DNA of 64,000 nt, taken from positions 6,175,105-6,239,104 of the forward strand of contig VZSR01000479.1 of the NCBI GenBank assembly GCA_013398615.1. The letters run 5' to 3'. Source of the DNA: Brachypodius melanocephalos. Its lineage: Eukaryota > Chordata > Aves > Passeriformes > Pycnonotidae. A model generated the notes under the pieces. The model saw only the letters and a program-made list of their open reading frames with translations. It was not told the origin of the DNA and made no database searches. This document shows positions 53,101 to 64,000 of the stretch, piece by piece (position 1 is the first letter of the stretch; every line of letters starts with the position of its first letter). A program made the position numbers and the translations under genes.

Positions 53101-55115
53101 GCCCTGTTCTTCTCATCTGAGAAATGTGACTCGAAACTTCTATTAATAGTGAAGAGGTACATTTGCACTGCACTTTTCATGAAGAGGGTTCTTAAAAATG
53201 CTTTATAACTTCTACTAATGTAAATTTATATGCGAGGATCTCAGATGAGGGGCTCCTCAGAGCTGGGCTTTCTAATTGTGTGATACACAACTAATGGGCC
53301 CTACCAGCGGAAATAAAACATTGAGTGCTCTGGTTCCTGCATGCCAGAGCACTGACTCTGTTTGTATGAGGCTCCTGCCCTCTGAATGTCAATCCACTTT
53401 GAAGTGTCTCAAATGTGCTCCAAACCAAACAAATTCAGAATGATTATATGCTCCTGATAATGTTCAAATGAAATAAATAATAATGGAATGCAGTCCCATT
53501 GGGTAAAAAGGCAGGGTATTTTTAACCAGGCATGGTAGCATTAAAACAAAATTTAATACAAGAAATGCAAAATAAAAGGATACTTCCTCTATTTTAATGT
53601 GCAGGAGAAAGTAAGATTAATTATTGAAGTCTTGTCCAGAAATTTATTATTCACTCCATATTAATAACAAAGTTGGCTCTTTATTTGACTCATGAAACAG
53701 CATTCATTCTAGTAAAGAAATATTGCAGTCCTAAGAGAGAACCTCAACACCATACTCACTGTGGAATCATCTTTAAGCAGCATACTTAAGGAATATCTCA
53801 GTTATTCACAGAAAAACTATCCAGAAAGCAGAAGACTCCAGTTCTGGGCTTGCTGTCAATCATGCCTCAGATCAAATTCCAAAAGGAAATCTGCAGGGTT
53901 TGTGGTCAGCAAAAACCACAATAAATTCACCCAGGGTCCACTCTCAAGCACTGCCTTCCACAAAAGCTGTTTCTCCACATGGCTGAAGTTCCAGACATGG
54001 AAAAACTGTAATGGCTTCATTACAAATGGCATTTTACAGGCTCTGACACGTTTGATTGGCTCAATTATAGAGAGTCTGATTTGCCATGAATGACTTCTGT
54101 TTACCATTAATTAATTACTTCTGTCCCACCTCTGCTGTGCATTCAATCCTGGTTTGTATTGCAGTTTAAAAGCATGGATTCCAATTACCCCAGTCAATGC
54201 AGTTTACACCAAATGACCACTTTGTGAGATTTATTTTAGGGACTTTATTTGGCCCTGGGGAGTGCATCTTGCAGGCTGCTGAGGCTGGGAGAGGAGGTGA
54301 GTGTGCTCCTTGTTCCTGCCCTCCATACAGGATGACTTTGGGAGCAAATTTAGTGTCCCTCAAAGCATTTGTCTTACTTTGGGTTGCTGTGGTGTCTGGG
54401 GTTGGCTTTGTGTTTGGAAGTACACAAATCTGAATCAGGAAAATGGCTCTAGGCGTTTTCTTTTTCTTTTCTTTTTCTCCCCTCGTCAAATTTAGAAGAA
54501 GCAATAATTTCTATTTTTAACTTCAGAGTTATTCCTGTCCCAAACTAAAGTGTGAGAACAAACAAATCCTCAGCACAGCCATGACATATGAGCAAGTTCC
54601 TTGTCATTGGAGCACTGAGTTTAACTTGGGAGAGCTGTGGGACTCAATTGTTCTTCAGTAAGGTGGAAGGAGGAATATTAAAATGTGCAGTGAGATGGAG
54701 AAGACTTATTGTGACTGTGAAGGATGTCTGCCTCTGTGGCAGACATAAAATCTTGCTCTGTATTTCAAGAAATGTCATTTAAAATGTAGAATGAGCACAC
54801 GGCAGGCATAATAAAATTGCCTGAGCATGTGAATTTTAAGCACTAAACATGATACAGAAATAAGAAATTTTTTTTGACAGAAACTTGTGGCTAATGCAGC
54901 TTTCTTCCCTAAAAATATTTGTTTCACCTGGACATGAATCTCTTGGCAGAGATTTCTGGGAAAATTAGATGTTTCTCAGTGAAATTTATAAGAGAATAGA
55001 TGCTTTACCTAGATAACAAAAACGAATTGACAACCTTCAGAGGTGGTAGAGTCTCACTTGCAGTAGAACTCGAGCAACATAACAATTTTTTTTCTGTATA
55101 TAAGTATATATATTT

Positions 55116-55350
55116 TCTATTGCGGTGATAATAGCCTTATGTGTGGTTATAAATTATCCCTAGCATCTTTTTCGAGTAGCATGTCTAGGCAAGGATGTCC
55201 CTCCGCCCGTCTATTTGAGTGATATTTTTCTCTGAAATCCTAAAAGGTGAAAACATTTAAGTTAAATAGCCACACAGCTCTAATTGCCAACCAGCGGGGA
55301 GCTCTGCCTGGCTCTTCTTCCATCACCAATCGTGTCAGCTTCCAAGGAAG
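55116..55350. promoter_or_regulatory. Candidate conserved block upstream of the EC-domain exon
   Basis: This non-repetitive stretch ends about 210 bp before the exon at 55560. It holds about six CG dinucleotides in about 235 bp, including CCCTCCGCCCG, where neighbouring intron has very few. It might be a splicing or transcriptional element or simply slowly evolving exon-flanking sequence. No defined motif identifies it. Confidence 0.22.
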
Positions 55351-55559
55351 TACTTGAGAACAACTTATAATTCATAATGACTTACATTTTCTTTTTATCT
55401 CACATCCTTTTCCCTGACCTTCTCTTTTTTTTTTTTTGCCTTCAGAGCTCTTAATGAGGAAAACTTTATGACCATAAACACGATTTTCCTAACGGACCCT
55501 CTGGGGAGAGGCTTTTCCCTGGTGCTCCTGACTCAGTGTGGTGCTTTGTTCTTTCCTAG

Positions 55560-55676
55560 CTTGCACAGACAAAGAGCTGAGGAGTCTGGCCTCGAGGCTA
55601 AAGGACTGGTTCGGTGCCCTTCACGAGGATGCAAATCGTGTCATCAAACCCACCAGCTCGGAGACGGCACAAGGCA
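55560..55676 (+). CDS. SPOCK1: SPOCK1 internal exon: linker and start of EC domain
   Basis: A 117-nt exon with a strong pyrimidine-rich acceptor (TTTGTTCTTTCCTAG) and a GTAAGA donor. It enters and leaves one base into a codon (phase 1 at both ends). The split first codon joins the upstream G to give ACTDKELRSLASRLKDWFGA, followed by LHEDANRVIKPTSSETAQG. This is the highly conserved N-terminal helix region of the testican SPARC-type extracellular calcium-binding domain. Against human SPOCK1 as I remember it, the differences are conservative (for example Ser for Asn after ELR, and Glu for Asn in the PTSSxTAQG segment). SPOCK3 has a VIN rather than VIK context here, which favours SPOCK1. The short reading frame that crosses the exon in the same frame reads back into intron and has no meaning outside 55560-55676. 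Confidence 0.96.
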
Positions 55677-56386
55677 GTAAGAAAACCCCTTTTTCCACTG
55701 AACATTGGGTGTTGTAGGAGCTTCCCGACCTGAGAGAATTGGACTGAGCACAGCTGTTGGTGCTGCAACATATCCTGTCAGGCAGGTGCCAGTGAATGGA
55801 CAGGTACCTGAGACCTGATCCTGCAAATAAATGCTGTTTTCTGAAGGAGCTGCAGCCCTTCTGTCCTCTCTCTGGCCCAAATTGCTCTAAAAACTGGCAG
55901 TCAGAGGCAGAGACCTTCACGAGTTAATCAGGCAAATAATTATCTGAAGGCATCACCCCTGTAGGAGTAACTGAAGCTGCTCAGGGACTTTTCTCAAGTG
56001 TTGGGGTTCATTAATATGGTGTAGTTTGTGTCTGTACAGTTAAATTCCATCACCCTCCAATTCAACGTGGCTGCATCCAAATCATTCCTTGAGGTTGCAC
56101 TCTGGTCTCTGCTTAGCCACCAGTTTTATGGCCAAGCATTTTCTGACACAGTGTCGGTGGCAAAAGGTGAAAATATGGCATACAAGCACAGGGAATGTTA
56201 TGCCAATGTTGGAAGAAACTCACGTAGATTTTGCTTTAAAATTCCCTGGTAACAGTTTATGTAAGGGAAAGAATAATTAAAACATCCACATCTGAGCCAT
56301 GGGGCTAGAAGTGTTAAATGGTCAAGAAAGCTGGAGCCCATTGGAATCTACATGTTTAATAACACCATCTTTGCCTTCTTTGATGC

Positions 56387-56403
56387 TTTTTTTTTTTTTT
56401 TTT
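56387..56403. repeat. Poly-T run (17)
   Basis: Uninterrupted T run followed by AAGAAAAGAAG. Simple repeat within the intron. Confidence 0.9.
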
Positions 56404-57165
56404 AAGAAAAGAAGAAAATGAACAGTCTGGAGGACATTTACTCTCTGTGGGTTAAGCCAACATGACTGATTTTGATGTCATTTAGCCACCAGGGAGGGGA
56501 AAGATTCAGATAACAGCGTCAAAAGAGGTCATGCTCATCAGAGAGAAGATGCAAATTCACTTTCTGAAAGGACTCATTAATTCTTTTAAGCAGTATGTCC
56601 CAAAACATGTGGTTTGGGCTGCAAAGTAGGATGCACAAGTTTTATCGAGGTGTGTGTCTTCACAGATCCCTCTTCCTAAGGAGACAATAAACCACAGGTT
56701 ATATTGCTCAAAACTATAATCAAACCCAATAATTTCACCACAGATCTTAAGAGTCTGTGGTGACTCAAGTCGTGTTCTGTGTAAATTTCATGTTTTTTCA
56801 TCTGTCCCCTTATTTTGCATAGTATTTACAACAGAGTATATATCTTTTAAACCATATGTCCTACTTATTTCTGAAACAGTGCTCCAAAAAAGAGATATTC
56901 TCAGGCAAAGGATCCAAACTACAGTGCAAAAAGCAACTGGATGTACAGTTAATCATGGCTTCCAGATGTGAATTCATTTCAAACCCCATGACAGAAAGCC
57001 TTAGAGGCTTTAAACTTTGTTTGAAGTCCTTTAGACCCAGAATCACAGGAAATCTCATTTTATCAGATTGTCAAAAAGGATGTTTTCACGAAGATGATTC
57101 TTGACATCCTCATGATGACCTCGCCAGAGGCCAAAGACCAAATGCAGTCCTAAAGGTGTTGAGTC

Positions 57166-57200
57166 TTTTTTTTTGGTTTTTTTTTTTTTTTTTTCTTTTC
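57166..57200. repeat. T-rich tract
   Basis: T runs broken by GG and single C residues, about 35 bp, intronic. No acceptor site with coding sequence follows. Confidence 0.88.
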
Positions 57201-57414
57201 TTAAGCAATTTCAATGAGGAAAACATTTCTGGTAATTCTGCAGTGTTTGCTCTGATTCACAGAGGAGCTGTTATCTCTTTTTAGTTTAGTTTGGTTCCTG
57301 GCAGCTTTTATTTGAAAGGCTGCCTGATGATCTTAAACACTTGGTCTCAACAATGTTCATTTTTAGACTGTTGACTTCGTTTGGCACATTCTCTTATTTT
57401 CTTCTAAATCAGTT

Positions 57415-57430
57415 AAAAAAAAAAAAAAAA
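57415..57430. repeat. Poly-A run (16)
   Basis: Uninterrupted A run, intronic, with no associated element recognised. Confidence 0.9.
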
Positions 57431-60400
57431 GGAGAAACTTTATGAATTTAGATGCCTAAGCCATTTTTGAATTCCACAAAACTTGGGCTTGTTTTTTCTT
57501 TCTGAGGTTTTGCAACAGCATTCATGAATTAATCTGCATGTGCCAAATTCTGCAGCTCACATTCTGGTGGCACCGAAAATACTCACAGGGTGAGGACAGC
57601 AGTATTTGGCTCTCTCCAACTTCAAACATTTGTAAAAATGAAAGGCACCTTAAACAGGGCTCAGAATTCAAAGCAAAGTTCACATTCCCAAGCTGTAGAA
57701 AAGAACGTGTGTGAATCCTGGCGAACGGGACACACACGGCTCTGGAAATACTCTCTGATGCACACATTGCCCTTTTTATGGCTCTGCATGTGTTACCCTC
57801 CTCACCACACACATCACTTCATTAAACTGAGCTGGCTTGGCTGTGCCTGCAGAGTTTGAAAAGGCATGAACATCCTCAAAGTAAATCCCTTTTGGATGTG
57901 CCCCCGTGGCAGTAAAAGGAGCAGATGGTGGGATGCCATGGCTTCGATGCCTCGGACACACAGTCTGTCTAGAGAAGGTCTTCCAGCAGAGATTTCTCTA
58001 TGCTGCACTCATTTTTCAAGATGTTAGTGTGAGTGTAAATAAACATTTTGAGTGTATTCTGTTCACCCCCAGGTGAAGGAAAAAAGTACACTGCTTTTTG
58101 TTTTCTTTGTAACCCACTTGAAAGGAAAAGGATGAGGGAGATCATTGTGTTTAGATTTCAAACCTTCCTTCCCTGAGCTCTCTGATCCCAGCAAAGCACC
58201 ATGAGCCAGGTACTTTGTCTTCTGAAGGCTTTGTGCAATTAAAATATCCTCAATAAATGATGTAAGAAACTCAGGGATGTGCTTTGACATAGGGAAATAA
58301 TAAAACTAATTAGGTAGAAAGACCAGATTCAAATTGCTCCTGAGCCTGTTGATAATTCATAACATCCCCATATTGCATCCAGAGTCTCCTTGGCTGAAGT
58401 GGGTGTTGTTTTTCTTTTACTAGAGATCTATGCAATTAAACGATTTTTTCTGGGGAACATTTCTTCTCCTCCTTCTTTTATTTTAAGCAATGGGGGAAAT
58501 TAGGTTAATTATACCCTTGTTAATTTAATTGTAGTATACCTTAATAAAATAAAAATGGCTCATGTAAGTCAAATCTTGAAGGGGGAAAATAATTTTTTCA
58601 TGCCAGAAGGTGTGTTTATTTTTAATAAGGATTTTCACCTAAAGACTTTTTTTCAATTTAATTCCATTTTAATTCAGGGGAAGTGGAGTGTTTTACGTGT
58701 TAATGGGATGAGAGACTTTTACATGTAGGTCACCTGCTTGATTTCCTTCCAGCTCTGTAGTGAATGAAAGTTGTCAGGATGCTGAGCAGCTGTCAGCTGG
58801 AAAGAGGAACACGATGGTCTCAGTCCAGGTCCTTGTGAGCAGGTGCCCAAATGAGAGCAGCCACCACCTCAGCTGACATTAATTGGCATCTGAGTTGGCA
58901 GCCTCTGCCAAGGAGCCAAGAGGGATGTGGAGCCTGCACCATTCTCCTGCTTCTCAGCAAAGGCACTGCAGCACTGATGAACAGAAAGATGCAGAAAAGT
59001 CCTCACTGAGGTTCCTTATTCTGGGTCTCTTGTGCTGGAAATCCAGTCTGTTAACCAAGCACTGAATACTTTACAGAATTACAGTATATGGTTTATTTCA
59101 TCCAGAAAATTGCATCATATTTATAGATAAGTATATCAAAAGACTCTAAAAAGAAGTTAATTTGTTCAGTATCAGTTGGCCTCAGCAGGCTGGTGGGAGC
59201 AGTGACCTCCCAGTGCAGGTAAGTGAGCTCCAAAAGCCATTTTCCATCAGCTGCCCTGGTTATGCCGTGAGTCAGAGGCTGTATTGCACTCTTAGGGCAC
59301 ATTTGGTTTTCACTCCTGGTGCTGGGTGCTGGGAGCATCCAGGATTGTTGGATTTGGGCTGCAGATGCAACACTGCAACATGATTTATGGGCAGTACATT
59401 TACCAGGAGACAATATGAAGTGGAGCTACTGTTTACCTTCAATGACACACTGAGGGACGATTAAAGAATTAACTTTACAGTGAAAATAACCATCTAGCTA
59501 AGGGCTTTCTGTCACACCTACCACTTCAGTGTTTCAGGGCTTCCAGATCACATTGTCTGATAATCCAGCACTGTCTAGTAAACCAGCCTCTTAATAAATC
59601 TAATCTGGAACTCTGATCACAACAGTGAAAGCTCCCTTGTTATAAGAAATTATAATCAGAACCTCTTCAACTCATGTAATTAAGTGTCTTCTCAAGTGGC
59701 CTTTCCCAGCCGTGTGTCCCACCCAAGCCCCGTGGTGTGCCACAGAGCAGCTCTGTACTCACAGCAGTCACTGCTGGTGATTTGCTCACTCAGATCCCTG
59801 CTGAGGGCAGGCTGGTGGTGAATCCCATTGCACACACAGGTGGAGATTCCCTGGAGGGAGGAAAACAAGACTCAGAAATCATCTACAGGCACTGTCAGGG
59901 GCAAGTTCATTCCAAGATCTCCTCCTGCCTGTGCTGATCCCTGCCAGTTAAGAGATGACCTTTAGAGACCCATTGGGGCAGAGCAACACACAGCATACTC
60001 ACCTGATCACACAACACACCTTGCAGTTGCTCACCTTTGGCAGCAGTAAGTGCCACCACAATGTGTAAAGTCCATTGCCAGAGAGAGCATCTGTGCACAA
60101 AAAGAGCAGATGTTGGAAACGAACTCTTTTTCTCTTGAAAACTTAAACTGGGATAGCTGGAGCTGACCCCAGCTCCACCATGCAGTTGAATGATCCACCC
60201 CTGCCTGTTTGACTACTCGTAACCTGCCCTGGGGTGGGGAACCTGGCACCATACACCTGCACAGGGCAGGACTGTGTGCCCTGCTCCTGTTGCTCTGTAA
60301 AGGCAAAGGTGAGGAATCTTAAATCCTTTCACTTGACAAAGGGTTGCACATTGACCCAATCCTGCTTGCCTTCTTCAGGTGACTTAAATAATTGAAGTCA

Positions 60401-61759
60401 ATATTTCTAATTGCTTCAGCAAGGCAAGCAGCTCCCCCCTACATCTATTCACATAGCCTTGTTCTTTTTCACTGTGCTCAAACATGATTAGATAATGTTA
60501 TGGGAGATAACAGCATAAAAATGTGATGAAATGTTCAGCATGATTTCTCTCTTCCCTGCCTGAGCTGCCTCCAGCCCCGAGGAAATGGCGTTTCCTTCTT
60601 CCTTCCTTAGAGAAACATGTTTTATGAATGACACAAACCTTCCCATTAGTTAACCCTTCTGATTGTCCCTCTGTGTCACTGACAACCTTCAGCCACAGCT
60701 GCATACAGAAAACAGAGCTTGCAGCAAAAAGCCCTGCTCTGCTTTGGATTAATGCCTAAAATAGCAGGTAGGCTGCAGAGCTTGGACAAACTGTCAGCGT
60801 GATGCCAGCAGCGTCTCAGCTTTCACTTCAACAAAGCAGCATCGTGCAGCAAATAAAGGGACACCTACAGCAAGATAAAGCTAAGCTTAACTGCTTTCAG
60901 TGAAAGTTGCAGCCAAAGGAAAAAGCTCATCAGGCTTCTCTACATGGCCCAAAGCAGCCCAGGGTACCAGGAACCTCTGTCCCTGCAACTCCCCAACCAA
61001 TGGATTCATATTTCTGAATCCTGGTTGAAACCAATAGCCTTGTTACCAGATTTATTATCTCTGTATTATAAATATACTTTCTTACACTGTAGGTAACTTG
61101 GAATTTGGTCTAAGCATTGAAAAAATACCATGACAGTGTGGATTTATAGTGCCCCATGCCACTGTTTTTCTGGAGACTGCAGGATACTGGGAGGTGTATC
61201 TCATATACACAGTGGGGATCTACATGCATGACTTGGGCTTTCTGTGATAACCACTGCTGCTGCAGCACTCTTTGAAGAGTCTGGGCTATTAAAATGAGTG
61301 ATGGTGATGGTGGCCAAAGCACTGGAAAAGCAGAATTCTGCATTGCTGCAGAGTCCAGGAGGCTGCAGGAGGGAGTGGTGCTGGTACAACACACGAGAGC
61401 ATGGGCAGCTCTGTGCAGCTCCAGCTGAAGCAGTGCCCTCCCTCAGAGTGGTGTAAGGAATAGAGACACTTCACCTCTTCTCTCCCCCTGCCTCCCCCAG
61501 ACAGCTCACAGTCCAGATCAAAGCAGTTTGTTGTCACAAACCACACAGACAGGCCTTTGAAGAGTGAAAAGCAAGGATGAGAGGTAGAAGGTGAGAGCAC
61601 AGCAGGAAAGAATTTGATCAGGAAACTAAAAACGAGTCTGGGAAACAGGCTTTAAATTGCATTCAGATTTAGTCTAGTTTGAAAATATGGTGGATGGAGC
61701 CTTTTCTCATCACATTTCAGTTTCCTGGAACCAGGCCAGCCCACTTGGACTGAGGACTG

Positions 61760-61775
61760 AAAAAAAAAAAAAAAA
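61760..61775. repeat. Poly-A run (16)
   Basis: Uninterrupted A run, about 270 bp before the EF-hand exon. Simple repeat. Confidence 0.9.
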
Positions 61776-62043
61776 GGCAAGGAAGAATTTTTTAAGTAGA
61801 AATAACTATGAATTGCAGAAACCAGTTCTGAATCTCAGCCCTCTCCACCCCACAGCTCCCACAGAGTGTGAGTAGTGCTCTAGTTTGTAGCTGTGCTTGG
61901 TCTGTAAGCTTTGCAAAGGATTTTGTTCTGCTCTGGGCAAGTCAGCTCAGTGTTCAGAGTCCAGCCAAAGAAAGCAAAGTTGGCAAGGCTTCACTTTAGC
62001 AGTGGTTCCTGTGCCAGGGAAATGTTTGCCTGTCTTCTTACAG

Positions 62044-62265
62044 GGTTTGACACCAGCATCCTCCCAATCTGTAAGGACTCCTTAGGCTGGATGTTCAACA
62101 AACTTGACATGAACTACGACCTGCTGCTGGATCCCTCAGAGATCAGTGCCATTTACCTGGATAAGTACGAGCCGTGTGTCAAGCCCCTCTTCAACTCCTG
62201 CGACTCCTTCAAGGACGGGAAGCTCTCCAACAACGAGTGGTGCTATTGCTTCCAGAAGCCTGGCG
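62044..62265 (+). CDS. SPOCK1: SPOCK1 internal exon: EF-hand pair of the EC domain
   Basis: A 222-nt exon, phase 1 at both ends, with acceptor TCTTCTTACAG and donor G|GTGAGC. It encodes RFDTSILPICKDSLGWMFNK, then two 12-residue calcium-binding loops. Loop 1 (62106-62141) is DMNYDLLLDPSE, with acidic or Asn ligands at positions 1, 3, 5 and 9 and Glu at 12. Loop 2 (62202-62237) is DSFKDGKLSNNE, with Asp at 1 and 5, Gly at 6 and Glu at 12. Cysteines flank the second hand (FNSCDS, NEWCYC), as in SPARC-family EC domains where disulfides stabilise it. The stretch SAIYLDKYEPCVKPLFNSCD and the CFQKPGG end match SPOCK1 rather than SPOCK3, whose equivalent region differs strongly. Both loops look intact, so calcium binding is expected by family knowledge. 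Third codon positions are GC-rich relative to the intron. Confidence 0.98.
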
Positions 62266-62870
62266 GTGAGCTCTGCCGTTTGCAGCACTGACAGGAGCCC
62301 TTGGGCTCTCCCTGTGTGTCAGGGCCTGCCTGCAGAGAGTGCCCATTGGCAGGCAGGTGTTAAAAAAGCCCTTTTCCCCCAGCACCAGTGTGAAGGGCGT
62401 TGTGGAAGCGTGTTTAATGTCACAGATGAACTGTATTAACATCCCGTGGTCACTAAAACAAACAAAGTAGTAAGTGTCGGTGCGCACGGTCTAGAAATAA
62501 ACTCTGTTGCTGACAGGAAGCTCAAGAATTTACTCTTTTATAAACACAGAAATTAGCCAGTTAGCAAGTCATAAATCAGAGAGCTGGCATGATGTCAGTT
62601 TGGTGAAAAGAGAGGTAGAATGGCTTAACAATTAAAATGGCCCCCAAACACTACTCTCAACTACAGTGTGTAACCTTTTTTTTTTTTTTTTTTTTTTTTT
62701 TAATTAGTGGAGCTAATGACATAAATTTGTTTTGCAGTACAGTACCAGCATATGGGCTTCTCTCGGTCCCAGGTGTACAGTAGCCTACATTTCATGTCAG
62801 CAGTGAAGCCAGTCATTACAGAGTCTGTCCTGTACCATCTGGAAACTGATTCTTATACATTATATTTTAG
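62266..62870 (+). other. SPOCK1: SPOCK1 intron, 605 bp, complete
   Basis: A short intron between the EF-hand exon and the thyroglobulin exon. The donor is GTGAGC. The acceptor TTATACATTATATTTTAG has an interrupted, purine-containing pyrimidine tract and so looks weaker than the other three acceptors. A 26-T run sits at 62676-62701, about 170 bp upstream of the acceptor. Confidence 0.95.
62676..62701. repeat. Poly-T run (26)
   Basis: Uninterrupted run of 26 T within the 605-bp intron. Its length may vary between individuals or be imprecise in the assembly. Confidence 0.95.
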
Positions 62871-62933
62871 GTCTTCCTTGCCAGAATGAAATGAATAGAA
62901 TTCAAAAGCTAAGTAGAGGGAAGAGTCTGTTGG
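62871..62933 (+). CDS. SPOCK1: SPOCK1 internal exon: start of thyroglobulin type-1 domain
   Basis: A 63-nt exon, phase 1 at both ends, with acceptor ATATTTTAG and a consensus donor G|GTAAGT. The first codon is completed by the G of the upstream exon. The 20 whole codons read LPCQNEMNRIQKLSRGKSLL, and the following codon begins with G. This is the opening of the testican thyroglobulin type-1 domain, with its first cysteine. SPOCK1 has the same sequence with one conservative change as I recall it (Arg for Lys after KLS). SPOCK3 has a quite different sequence here, so this exon is strong evidence for the paralogue. The remainder of the domain (the CWCV core) would be on the next exon, which is not in the window. 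Confidence 0.97.
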
Positions 62934-64000
62934 GTAAGTTCGATTACTTGCTATTCATTTACTCAACTAATTAAAGCTTCTGTGATTATTGTAACTTTAT
63001 ATGCAGTAATGGTTTTTCAATTAGAGACTAATGTCTTGAGTCAGGAATATGCAGCACCGAGCGTAGGCCTGACACTATGAAATTAAACAAATAATGAGAT
63101 AGCAACACACAGAACAGGTGTCAGCATGGCAATGGGTTCAGAACTAATTTACAGCTCTCCAGAACTGCAAAGCCTTGTCTGCACAGAGCTTAATACTGCC
63201 TTCATCACCTCACAGGTCAGAGTAAGTACTGGGAGGCTGCTTGATACTCAAAGCTCCCATTTTTGAAGGGTAGCCAATGCATTCATGGTCCCTTCCAGTT
63301 ATGGTGCAATGCAGGCTTTCCTTGGGGCTCACTCTTTAAAATATTTCAATATATTCTCTGTGTGTGAAAACAGGAATTCATATCATCTCATTTTAGGCAG
63401 CCTGCAGGATGCTTCGTGCTGTAAGATGTGGTCATGCCTGTCCCTCTCTCTCATGCCTGTTGGGAGCCTAAATTGATTCATGACTTGCATTGCTCTGATG
63501 GATATCTAAAATTAGGTTAAATAAATCCCCATCTGGCATTTTCCCAATTAATTGCTAAAAAATCAGTTTGCTGAGCTGAAAACATTTCAGGTGACTAATT
63601 CCCTACCCTGAAATCACCCAGTGATGTGTAGCCTGGCGTTTGTGTGCTGGTGTTTTACCAAAACTTGTGTCCCAGCACATTTGTGCACACAGAGCCCAAA
63701 CCCTGAGGCACAGCAGGACAGATGAAAGCCCCTGTTAACAGCAAGCCCTGCACTTCACCCTTGAGCAGAGTGGCTGATCTCAGCCCCAGCTGTCAGCCCC
63801 ATCATGGGGAACATGTCAGGTTCCCCCAGCATCAGCAGCTGCAGCACAGGGTGTGCAGGTCAGCCCTGCTGCAGTGCTGCTCACAGCCTGCTGTTCCTCC
63901 ACACTCAACTGCAGACCCTGCACACAGCTCAGCTCTGCCAAATCTGCCATTCCCACACGCCTCTGCCCTCTGGACTCAGGTGCCTTGTGAACAACCCCAA
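62934..64000 (+). other. SPOCK1: SPOCK1 intron, 5' part, continues past the window
   Basis: Sequence after the GTAAGT donor at 62934. I searched for the next exon, expected to encode the thyroglobulin core (a GYYKATQC / CWCVD-like stretch), and did not find it. The last 350 bp are GC-richer, with many CAGC and CTGC words, but show no exon or recognised repeat. Confidence 0.9.

Larger units (their letters stand above)
17526..55559 (+). other. SPOCK1: SPOCK1 intron, 38,034 bp, complete
   Basis: The intron runs from a GTAAGT donor at 17526 to a TTTGTTCTTTCCTAG acceptor ending at 55559. Both flanking exons join in frame: the last G of the upstream exon and the CT that opens the downstream exon make the Ala codon of the ACTDKEL motif. 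It contains one CR1 end, an LTR-like fragment, poly-A, poly-T and pyrimidine tracts, short tandem repeats and candidate regulatory blocks listed separately. I saw no additional exon with family similarity. Very long introns are typical of SPOCK1 in vertebrates (established knowledge). Confidence 0.9.
55677..62043 (+). other. SPOCK1: SPOCK1 intron, 6,367 bp, complete
   Basis: The intron begins GTAAGA and ends TCTTCTTACAG; the flanking exons join to give the AQGRFDTS motif. It holds poly-T and poly-A tracts (56387-56403, 57166-57200, 57415-57430, 61760-61775) and an AT-rich stretch with several TTAATT-like cores at about 58480-58680. I saw no additional exon or clear transposable element. Confidence 0.93.

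Noticed and set aside
1..64000. CRISPR array, tRNA, rRNA or bacterial-type operon
   Set aside because: No regularly spaced repeats, no cloverleaf with conserved A and B boxes that I could identify, and no prokaryotic gene organisation; the exon structure is clearly vertebrate.

Overview
The window reads as vertebrate nuclear DNA from a bird, most likely a songbird. It is AT-rich, has very few exons and a low repeat load, and the recognisable repeats are truncated avian CR1 LINE ends plus one LTR-like fragment that resembles songbird endogenous retroviral LTRs. No bacterial, phage or plasmid feature is present.

The only gene I can support is SPOCK1 (testican-1), on the + strand. Four internal coding exons are visible: 17411-17525, 55560-55676, 62044-62265 and 62871-62933. 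Each has AG/GT splice borders, and the four join in one open frame. In order they encode the end of the Kazal/follistatin-like module, a linker and the start of the SPARC-type extracellular calcium-binding (EC) domain, the EF-hand pair, and the start of the thyroglobulin type-1 domain. Residues in the EC and thyroglobulin exons fit SPOCK1 rather than SPOCK2 or SPOCK3. The first exons lie upstream of the window, and the rest of the thyroglobulin domain and the acidic C-terminus lie downstream.

Layout: 1-17410 is the 3' part of a long intron and contains a 100-N assembly gap at 3549-3648, one clear CR1 fragment and one doubtful one. 17526-55559 is a complete 38.0-kb intron with a second clear CR1 end, an LTR-like block at about 25.4-25.7 kb, several short tandem repeats and hairpins, a purine-skewed block at 40.3-41.3 kb and a CpG-retaining block at 49.2-50.1 kb that looks like a candidate conserved non-coding element. 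55677-62043 and 62266-62870 are shorter introns, and 62934-64000 starts the next intron.

Apart from these exons, every open reading frame of 60-179 codons looks like chance. I found no convincing RNA gene, promoter or CRISPR array, and nothing that looks like a new multi-gene system. The most useful leads are the candidate regulatory blocks, the in-frame skippable exons and a few compact inverted repeats.
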